Shown: one piece after another, positions 56,898 to 64,000 of the stretch | Position numbering within the stretch: position 1 is the stretch's first letter | Layout of the letters: the number at the start of each line of letters is the position of its first letter | NCBI GenBank assembly: GCA_030847615.1 | Contig: JAUMIR010000001.1 | Location: 379,732,687-379,796,686, forward strand | Reading direction: 5' to 3' | DNA length: 64,000 nucleotides | From: Gambelia wislizenii | Lineage: Eukaryota > Chordata > Lepidosauria > Squamata > Crotaphytidae | Made by a program: the position numbers and the translations under genes | Notes under the pieces: model-generated | The model's input: the letters and a program-made list of their open reading frames with translations, nothing else | Told to the model about the DNA's origin: nothing | The model's database searches: none

Positions 56898-57509
56898 GGG
56901 GTCGTCTGTACGAGGGGAAAAAATAGATTGCTCCACAGTAATAGCAATTCACAGCGATTTCTCTTAATGATTTTATAGCCTCCATAAACTTCACATGCCC
57001 TCTAGCCAAGATAGCGGCTGCAAATTATTTACTTGCATTTTAAAATTTGCTGCTGATGATTTTTTTTTTTAAAAAAAAAACTATTTACCATGGTGCGCGC
57101 AAGCAATATTTCACATTTACAAGAGAGAGAGAGAGAAGAGAAAGAAAAAGATCGCCGTTTTATCACCGTACCGGTTGCTTGCTAACCCCAAAACCCAACA
57201 TGGCGACAGTGGCTGCTTGCCCTGTTTGCAAGCCCCACCCCTGTGCTTGTCCGGCCAATCAGCTTGCACTGCCTCTCCTATGGAAACGTGCAGCAATGTG
57301 AATATGACTATCTTAACAGACAGAAATACACATCCGCTACGGAGCTTTTTAAAAACTCAAAGAAAAGCCGTGAAGGCACTCAGGGTGCAGTTTATGGTGT
57401 TTTTAGCTACCCCTCTTCCAAATATGATGCACCAATGCAGATTCCCATTTAGACAGATCAATTTCCCAGCAAATTATATGAGGATTATTTTGACTGTTTA
57501 GACAACCCC
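56898..57509. mobile_element. MITE in BovB 3' end, TSD TCA
   Basis: The ends are GGGGTCGTCTGTACGAGG and CTGTTTAGACAACCCC. TCA lies at 56895-56897 and 57510-57512, and BovB reads GGATTGACTCA / GTCAAGGAAACCACAGCC across the gap, so one TCA was original. The interior has a GA run (57121-57138) and a more GC-rich core. The open frames inside are not supported as genes. Confidence 0.88.
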
Positions 57510-57620
57510 TCAGTCAAGGAAACCACAGCCCTGAATTTGCAAGACCTTACCAGCCCTGGTTAATAACAAGGTGTTTTGGAGATTACCATAAATCAAAGTT
57601 GATTTGATGGGAAATGACAA

Positions 57621-57850
57621 AAAAAATGATGCACAGAAAAGTATTATTCTAAAGAGGCAGATACTGAACTGAAGTATGTCTATTACTATCTCAGTTTGGG
57701 GAAAAAAAGAATTATTTGGATTTACATTTCCATATGGGAAAACCATTTCACCTCTTGCAAAATTGTAAATGGAATGGCACACATCTTGCTTTGGAAATCT
57801 GCAAACCCTTGAAGCTTGTGATGCATTTTAGAGAGGGAAATACAGGTCAT
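57621..57850. other. Unassigned sequence
   Basis: I see no nameable feature. Confidence 0.35.
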
Positions 57851-58115
57851 TCCTGTATGCACAGGACCAGTACCCATGGTTTCAGCATATCCATTGTTTG
57901 AAAAATATGGTCCCTCTAGCCATTTCCTAGGTCTTTCAGTGTGCCTCCATTGTAACTGCTGCCAGAAGTGACCAAAGAATTGTGCTGAAGATGCCTAGAG
58001 AGGCAGCCTCTCTAGGCATTTCTTAGATCATCCAGCATGATTCTATGGGATGTGCTATTACCTGTAGCTTCAAGTATTTGCAGTAAGTCTGAGAAAGCAT
58101 TCCTGCAGATACAGT
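57851..58115 (+). repeat. Possible Tigger-like repeat with a short hairpin
   Basis: ACAGGTCATTCCTGTATGC at the left, CATTCCTGCAGATACAGTG at the right. At 57990-58018 lies a near-perfect hairpin, ATGCCTAGAGAGGC / GCCTCTCTAGGCAT. Confidence 0.35.
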
Positions 58116-58185
58116 GGGCGACCTATATTCAAAAATTGCTTAAAAAAACGCATATACTTTGAGCCAAAGTAAGTGTAAAAATGCC

Positions 58186-58595
58186 CACCAATTTTGATGT
58201 GGTCTGATGAGAGGTACCCTCCTCTGTGTCCCACCAGTGAAATCAATATAGTATTTAAGGGCCTTCTCAGCAGTGGCACCCCAACAGTGGAATATCTTTC
58301 CCTTGGAGGCCCAGTTGGCAATAATGCTGGGTTTTTTTAAGTGTCAAGTAAAAACATGACTATTTATTAAAGCTTTTGAGCCTCACTGATTTACTTCTAA
58401 ATGCTTATGTATGTGGTTTTAAACTGTTTTGATTTTTAAACCTTTTAATGTGTTTAATATGCTTTCTGTCTACTTAAATTGTGTTTATTGTTTTTAACTG
58501 TTTTATTCTGTTTGCATTGATTTTATGTGGCTAGCATGCAGAGATCTTTAGAGGTAGGTCAGGATAGAAATACTTATACAAATAAATAAATACAC
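58186..58595 (+). mobile_element. L2-like LINE 3' end
   Basis: GGGCCTTCTCAGCAGTGGCA and CCAACAGTGGAATATCTTTC correspond to the L2 FS-VA-P-LWN-LP region. TTTTAAACTGTTTTGATTTT and the tail AGGATAGAAATACTTATAC then AAATAAATAAAT match the 3' region at 28390-28605. Confidence 0.65.
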
Positions 58596-58919
58596 CTGGC
58601 ATAATCAGCCTAAGCTCTCTTGAGTAGTTCCAGTGCAACTTTCATCAAAGGTTAACACAAACTCTGTGGAGGTAAATGAAAAGTGGGAACAAATGCAGGG
58701 ATACCCTGGGAGTGCCTGAAATGTGGGAAAATTCTGGGAGTGCTGTCTGAGAACAGATTCTTCTCCCCTACCTCCTCCAAGCACTATCCCGCTCAGGGAA
58801 GGAGGAGAAGGAGCAATGTGGCTACATAGATGTCAGCCCCTACTCCTGGGAGTGCCAGCTGAGAGCTGATCTCTTTCCTTTTTTCATTCCAATGTGTGGA
58901 GAAGGACAAGGAAGGTAAG
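58596..58919. other. Unassigned sequence
   Basis: It contains repeated GGGAGTGC motifs (58708, 58737, 58848) but no nameable repeat. Confidence 0.35.
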
Positions 58920-58987
58920 CCTGATTAGCAGCCAAAGCACTGAGTGATTAGCAGCCAAAGCACTGAATAGCAGCCAAAGCACTGAGT
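58920..58987. repeat. Three-copy tandem repeat
   Basis: The unit ATTAGCAGCCAAAGCACTGA, roughly 20-25 bp, occurs three times with small length changes. Confidence 0.85.
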
Positions 58988-59010
58988 CAAAGCTCCACCA
59001 GGTGCTTTCA

Positions 59011-59345
59011 TACCCTGCAACTGTCCCAGTTTTGCAGGGAGGGTCCCAATTAATCTCTCATCTGATTTTTTGGCGGCATTTTAAAAGTCCTAGTTTCCCT
59101 CTCCCACTTTTTCCCTTTGTCCTTGGCCTACTGCAATTGCTGCAGACTCAAAGTGCAAAAGGAGGAGGAGGAGAGGAAGAACAGAATCTTGCCCTTCCCC
59201 GTAGATGCAGATAAGAGCAAACTGCTGCAGCCTCATGTAGCTTTTGTGTTCTTCCTCATTCATAACTTTTGACATATTTGCCACACTCTGATGTTGCTTG
59301 GCCACGTACACCCTTGTTTTCATCTCTGAAAAGTTGAAGGGCATG
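59011..59345 (-). mobile_element. hAT-like MITE (family H), 8-bp TSD
   Basis: It starts TACCCTGCAACTGTCCCAG and ends GTTGAAGGGCATG. Flanks are TGCTTTCA (59003-59010) and TGCTTTGG (59346-59353), two mismatches. The body is the reverse of 20088-20428. Confidence 0.78.
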
Positions 59346-59353
59346 TGCTTTGG

Positions 59354-60164
59354 CTTGGACGTTTGAAAACCCTATGATATCAGGAGCATCACCAAATCCT
59401 TTGACATCATCTGGCCTGGTGAGGACTAGAGATGGGAGCATTCTGTTTTCCCCTTCTGCTTTCCCATGCCTGCCCTAGATAGATGGATGTATAAATGCAT
59501 AGACAGATAGACAGATGATAGATATAGACACACACATCTGTATTTTTGTAATATTTTATTCTATTTGCTTTAAATCTTTGACATTTCCCTTTCCTTAGTT
59601 TTATTCCTTCCATATTAGCTCTTGAAGGAAGAGCAAGTTCACAGCAAGCAAAGAGGGAATTCCCTGCATTTATTTCTAGGAAAGCAGTAAACCAACCTGC
59701 AATTTAACTGTAAAGGTTAGAAAATCTGCTGGAGGGTGCAGGATTTTCTCAGTGTCACTATGAATAAATCATAGGTCACACTTTGTCTCTTTGACAGTGC
59801 CAGGTGATACCCAGAGAGGATGGTTTTGCATTTGGTGGAAATGGAACATTTGCAATGAGCCTTTTGTCAGGAAAATTTATTTTGCAGCACCCAAATTGAC
59901 ATAGGCTCTGTCTGCTCTTAAGTAGAATGTTGATCCTCTTAATCTGAAGTGATATGAATGATAATCTTAATATGATCCATTCTGGCACGTTTAAGATGAT
60001 CGTTTGTTTATTCTCCTTCTTGCTCTTCCTGTAACCTAGGTAATATGTGGAAGAGGAAAAGAGGCGCTTTTACAACACAGCATTGAATGAGATCTTACTG
60101 GGCATGCAAAAGCAACCACACTAAAAATGAGATGGCATGGTTTGAAAAATAACTCAAAGCTGTA
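59354..60164. other. Unassigned sequence with GATA/GACA microsatellite
   Basis: GATAGATGG and AGACAGATAGACAGATGATA units lie at about 59477-59530. Nothing else is nameable. Confidence 0.45.
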
Positions 60165-60240
60165 TGTTTTGACATGGGTCTCATTTGGGAGAAAGGTGGG
60201 ATAGCAATTCAATCAGTCACTCAATTGATTGGTTAATAAA
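60165..60240 (+). repeat. L2-like 3' terminus
   Basis: ATGGGTCTCATTTGGGAGAA then AGGTGGGATAGCAATTCAAT matches the L2 tail pattern. Confidence 0.45.
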
Positions 60241-60344
60241 ATGGCATTCTCCATCTATATTATATATCCAGTATCATTTTAGCCAGTGGAGCAAGGGTGT
60301 TTGTCTATGGTGTCAGGTTTGCAGGGGCACAGCAACCAGTTTAC

Positions 60345-60565
60345 TAATTAGTTAGTTAGTTAGTTGATTTAATATCCTACCCTTCTCTCAATATGAGAAC
60401 CAAGGCAGCTCACAACATACGGTAGATTAAAGCAAAATACGGTTAAAAACCAATTGTAATAATAAAATAAATAAATACAATTAAATAAGCTACCGTATTG
60501 AAACAGTGCTAATTTAAAAGCTTTTAAAACATAGCAATGAGATAATAGGACAGCACCGCCACCAC
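60345..60565 (-). repeat. L2-like 3' end, reversed
   Basis: ATATCCTACCCTTCTCTCAA, then GAACCAAGGCAGCTCACAAC is the reverse of the L2 tail, preceded by a short GTTA run. Confidence 0.5.
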
Positions 60566-60663
60566 CACCTATTAAAAGACCCATCTATAGCAACCAGATG
60601 AACCATAAATTATGTAGTCAAGTTTCTGGCATTTGGGAAAATTACAGGGGTTAGCATACTCAT

Positions 60664-60888
60664 GGCCCATTCACATCACACAGTTGCAGAGCTATGACTG
60701 AACATTAACTGCCATGGTTCCATCCTATGGAATCCTGGGGTTTGGAGTTTAGGGAGGGGGTATTGAGAAATCTCAGCCAGGGAGTTCTGGTGCCCCCCCC
60801 CCCAACTACAAACCCCACAATTCCATAGGATGCAGCCATGGCTGTTAAAATGGAATGATAGTGTTAAATTGTGTGATGTGAAAGGGCC
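60664..60888. mobile_element. Foldback MITE (family F)
   Basis: The ends are GGCCCATTCACATCACAC and GTGTGATGTGAAAGGGCC. Inner arms include AACTGCCATGGTTCCATCC and GGATGCAGCCATGGCTGTT. Flanks CAT and TAC do not match. Confidence 0.75.
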
Positions 60889-61016
60889 TACCAAGTGCAG
60901 CAGTTGAACCTTAGCCTGGTAGAACCACATTCACTGTCAAGGTATCTTTCTGGTCAGGTATGGGTTATCTGTTCCAAACTGAAAGGTAGGAATCCTTGAA
61001 AAAAAATGGTGCAATT

Positions 61017-61037
61017 TTTTGTTTGTTTGTTTGTTTT
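61017..61037. repeat. (GTTT)n microsatellite
   Basis: Four GTTT units in a T-rich context. Confidence 0.85.
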
Positions 61038-61220
61038 ATAATAGATTAGGAAATGCAGAGAAGAGGTTTCATGTTGTACGTTTCACAAAAGGTGTGGGCA
61101 GGAAGACCAGATGTGTTGTGGGTGGTGGGAGAATGCAAGAGAGGCTATGTTGTTAGCTTCAAGAGCCAGTCAGGGAAAGGAAATAAAGAAATCCAGGGTG
61201 AATCTTTTTTTCTTGTCTTA

Positions 61221-61747
61221 GGGCTTGTCTACACGGGCAAATACTCTGGCTTGCCCCAGTTCCAGAGCCCTGTAGTCCAAACAATGAAGGACATTTACTC
61301 CAATCTTCCCCCAGGCAGTCGAAATGACTCCTGGGGGGTGGAACAGGAGCAAGCCAGGATAGTCCCCTTTACCACATTTTAAGAAAATACCCGGTTTAAC
61401 TGGTATTGCCAGATCGAGCCCCATGTATCCGCAGGAACCCATCCCAGACTGCTATTCCTCATTGCCACTGCCAGCTCCCTGGCTGTCCTGGAAACCAGGC
61501 AGGGGTCCTGCACCATGTGACCAAGGCTGGTCACATGCAGGGGGCCTGTGGTCACATGTTGTGGGACCTCTGGCTGACTTCTGAATTATTGAGAAAATGG
61601 TTGCAGTGGTGGTTTCAGCGATGGGCTGGTGTCCTGTTTGGACTCTGGTCCATTTTCTGCAATTAACAGGGAGACAGGACTGACCAGCTCGGGAGGCAGG
61701 ATACACTGGCAGGGAGCTGGTGTGTCTTTCCTGGTGTACATGAGCCC
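61221..61747. mobile_element. MITE (family B), TSD TTA
   Basis: The ends are GGGCTTGTCTACACGGGC and CCTGGTGTACATGAGCCC, a clear inverted pair. TTA flanks both sides (61218-61220 and 61748-61750). The interior parallels 22260-22810 (GGTTTAACTGGTATTGCC versus GGTTTAATCCGTTCCC and the ATGTGACCAAGGCTGGTCAC block). Confidence 0.88.
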
Positions 61748-61750
61748 TTA

Positions 61751-63086
61751 GAGGAGGGGCTGGCAAAGTACAACCTGATGGATGAATACCGACCTCCAAG
61801 GCCCTCTTATCCCCACTCCCGAATTGATTTTAAAAGGCCCCTCATGCTTTCTGAGGGATATGGGAGAGAAATTGGCCATGTCTGTCCCAGCAGTTTTAGT
61901 CTGCGGGGGGGGGGGCTTTTTTCAAAAATGGAAGTGACTTCTGGTCACCTCTGGCTTATTTTTTTTTTAAAAAACTACCCCAGACTTAAAGCACTCCAGG
62001 AGAAATGTGGTGAAATCACCCCCATAATCTCTAGAGGGCACACATGTTACCCTAAGATATGGGTGGTACTTTGAGACCCACCTGTGATATCAAAATCTAG
62101 ATGTGGGAATTATTAACTCAAACAGTATGCCTTTGAAAGGCGGGTAACTTTGGGTTCCTCACACCTGTGTATACCAGTACTAACTACAGAGAACTCCATG
62201 TCAAAGTGGAATAAAATGTTTTTATTGGAAAAGACATGAGAGGCATTAACACATGCAACACATGTTTACAAGAACCACACAAGGCTATTGAAGAGTAAGG
62301 CTAGAAAGGTTGGATAGAGTGATAGATTTGGGAAATAGGTAGTTACCAGTTTTGAAGAGGGGAGTTTCGAAGTACTCAGACAGAAGTCTGAGGGTAACAC
62401 CAGAAGTTCGGATCAAGGGGTGCACCAAGAATGAGAATGGCCAGTATCATCAACAGTGGCACATCTTTTATTTTGGGAGGACTAATATTTATACCCTTCA
62501 TCTCCTGAAGGGGTACTCTGGCTAGGACAAATCCTAGACGGGTTTCCCACTGGGTGAACAAAGGAAACTGAAACTTAACTGTTTGCTTCTTATGGCTGGG
62601 AGATATAAATTGATGGGTTTGTTACAACCTCACAATGCAGGACTGGAGGGAGCTCCTAGGGGATATTTTCTTGGGATTGAGGTTGGAAAGATCATTTGAT
62701 TGTTTAGATTGGGTGCTCATTGTTGAGGTGCCCAAGAAAGATTAGCTCATTTTTATCGGGGGCTTTTGCACAATCCTAGTTTAGACTTCCTTGCTAAAAA
62801 TATTTCTAAGACAACTTCCTGGATCCTTGTACCTCTACATGACCACTTTTTGGATCACCCTGGTCAACCTGACTCCTTTGAAGTGTTCAATATTTCCAAT
62901 TATGAGATACTATAGGAAAAGAGTAGTAGGGCATGCTAACACACACACCAAGTCCAAGGGGGCATGTGCAATTCTAGGTCTGTCGAGGTTGCACACCCCT
63001 TCCTTAGCACTAGAGGGGAAGAAGGGCAGGTCTGAGTACAGCAGGGATAGGGATGGGGTGGAAGAAGTGGTGGAAGAGATGTCATG
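61751..63086. other. Unassigned sequence
   Basis: It contains a G9 run at about 61904 and a T/A run near 61960. I see no gene or named repeat. Confidence 0.4.
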
Positions 63087-63464
63087 CACCCTCCAATATT
63101 TCATATATGGCATCTGGGACACATGTGGCCAAACAACATCAGAGTGTGGTCAAGAGGGCAAAAGTTTCTAATGAGTAAGAACACACAAACCAGGAGAGGC
63201 TGCATCAGTTTGATTTTTCCTAAGTCTACTGGGTAGGGCAAAATTCTTCCCCCTCCTCTCATCTTTTTCCTGTTAGGTTAAGTGAGTAGAAACTACTTCT
63301 GCACTTTGAACTCTAGTTTGTAGCAACTGAAGTAAGGTGAGAACAAAGGGAGCAACTGGGAAGAGTTGAGAGGAGCTGGAAAATTTTAAAAGTAACTGTC
63401 AAAGAGGGCTGGCAGAAAATAACTCAGTACTGACCCTGCCAAATCAGGACTGCTGGATGGTATG
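63087..63464 (+). mobile_element. hAT-like MITE (family H)
   Basis: It starts CACCCTCCAATATTTCATAT and carries ACAACATCAGAGTGTGGTCA and ACCAGGAGAGGCTGCATC as in other copies. The right end GGATGGTATG is diverged. No target duplication was found. Confidence 0.7.
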
Positions 63465-63580
63465 GTGTTGCTTGAATGGAAAGCAGAGAATGATAGACCA
63501 GAATTCTCTATCAGCTATTTATCTATGTAACAACTATGGTTATGGAGCTATGGAGTGACTCCTGGTCTACCCATCCACAA

Positions 63581-63712
63581 TCCATACTCAGTAAGCAGCA
63601 GCCACTGTGAGCAACAGGGGTCTGTTGCCCTGTCAACCAGAAAGCAGCTGACAGGTGTTCCCACTCCTTCCTGTGAGCAGTCTCTGTTTAGACAAGCAGA
63701 AGCAGAGTCCCT
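63581..63712. repeat. Paralogue of the unclassified insert at 26765-27116
   Basis: AGCAGCAGCCACTGTGAGC, then AGAAAGCAGCTGACAGGTGT and TGTGAGCAGTCTCTG match 26828-26935. The family C MITE follows directly. Confidence 0.5.
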
Positions 63713-63931
63713 GGACATTTTCAGACATGTCTTACCGTGCAAGAAGACTCTGGGAGAGGTACGTGGCTATCCCGTGGCAGGGGGTCCTTTTTGGATGCCG
63801 CCATCCCTCTTGTGGCATTGTCCGTGACAGTTCTGGGTCCCATCTACAGCAGCCACACCATTTTTTACTCACGGAAGTTGTCCGTGATTAAAAAATGGTG
63901 TGATTGCTGTAGATGGGACCCAGAACTGTCC
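63713..63931. mobile_element. Foldback MITE (family C), cut by CR1
   Basis: It begins GGACATTTTCAGACATG. The inner arms GACAGTTCTGGGTCCCATCT and AGATGGGACCCAGAACTGTC are perfect inverses, and the tip TACTCACGG / CCGTGATTAAA resembles that of 34062-34412. The outer right arm is replaced by CR1. Confidence 0.75.
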
Positions 63932-64000
63932 CTCAGAGCGTGGTGGGGTCTCCTTCCTTGGAGGTCTTCAAACAGAGGCTGGATGGCCATCTGTCGGGGA
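63932..64000 (+). mobile_element. CR1 LINE 3' end, running off the window
   Basis: GAGCGTGGTGGGGTCTCC, then CTTGGAGGTCTTCAAACAG and GGCTGGATGGCCATCTGT match 13125-13190. The 3' terminus lies beyond the window edge. Confidence 0.85.

Larger units (their letters stand above)
46200..57620 (+). mobile_element. BovB (RTE) LINE, dismembered by later insertions
   Basis: BovB pieces follow in order: a probable 5' end at about 46200-46271, then 46839-49305 (5' region, endonuclease, RT), 56393-56535, 56713-56897 and 57510-57620 (3' coding end and tail GTTGATTTGATGGGAAATGA). Insertions between them are an LTR-like block (46272-46838), CR1 (49306-55330) carrying an L1, about 1 kb unidentified (55331-56392), a 5S SINE (56536-56712) and a MITE (56898-57509). 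About 0.1 kb of BovB appears lost at the CR1 site. BovB is known for patchy, horizontally transferred distribution in vertebrates, including squamates. Confidence 0.8.

Noticed and set aside
56898..57509. hAT classification from the CAGGGG...CCCCT-like ends
   Set aside because: The flanking BovB shows a 3-bp TCA duplication, not 8 bp, so hAT was dropped for this element.
58920..58987. CRISPR-like array
   Set aside because: Three adjacent direct units without unique spacers in a vertebrate genome; a simple tandem duplication.

Overview
The window looks like intergenic DNA from a squamate reptile, most likely a lizard. The evidence is its repeat content: Sauria-type tRNA SINEs whose tail matches BovB, a BovB (RTE) LINE, CR1, L1 and L2 LINEs, a Penelope element with an inverted terminal piece, a 5S-rRNA-derived SINE, and many short DNA transposons. 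The species cannot be named from this sequence. I found no convincing host exon, tRNA, rRNA gene or CRISPR array. Every open frame with recognisable homology belongs to a mobile element, and all of these are damaged.

Layout. 1-5.1 kb is a nested stack: a Sauria SINE split by a MITE that is itself split by two L1 copies. 5.1-7.3 kb holds a Tigger-like MITE, two MITEs and a split tRNA-SINE. 7.3-14.3 kb is mostly unique sequence with an 8-bp-TSD MITE cut by an L1 end, a MIR, and a foldback MITE carrying a CR1 end. 14.4-26.6 kb is rich in MITEs; two more Sauria SINEs are split by them, and an old CR1 lies at 25.2 kb. 26.7-31 kb has an unknown insert with 14-bp direct repeats, an L2 split by a MITE, and a roughly 630-bp palindrome. 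32.5-34.4 kb has a Penelope copy with a 12-bp TSD and a very regular CpG-rich palindrome. 38.6-44.2 kb has a Tigger MITE, a TTAA-flanked element, an intact Sauria SINE, a CR1 3' end, and a mariner pseudogene cut by a Penelope terminal piece. 46.2-57.6 kb is one BovB copy dismembered by an LTR-like block, a CR1 (itself cut by an L1), a 5S SINE and a MITE. 57.6-64 kb has L2 ends, more MITEs and a CR1 running off the right edge.

The most unusual feature is a set of about twenty short, often palindromic elements with termini of the form GG(G/A)...(C/T)CC and 3-bp target duplications. Several duplications can be confirmed because the element sits inside a repeat whose uninterrupted sequence is visible or well known. 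This fits a PIF/Harbinger-like or other 3-bp-TSD transposase acting in trans; no such transposase is seen here. A second notable feature is a CR1 copy in which about 0.45 kb of its own upstream coding sequence has been re-inserted further downstream.

All family assignments come from reading the sequence and remembered family features. No database search was run. Boundaries are good to a few bases where a target duplication is quoted and to tens of bases elsewhere.
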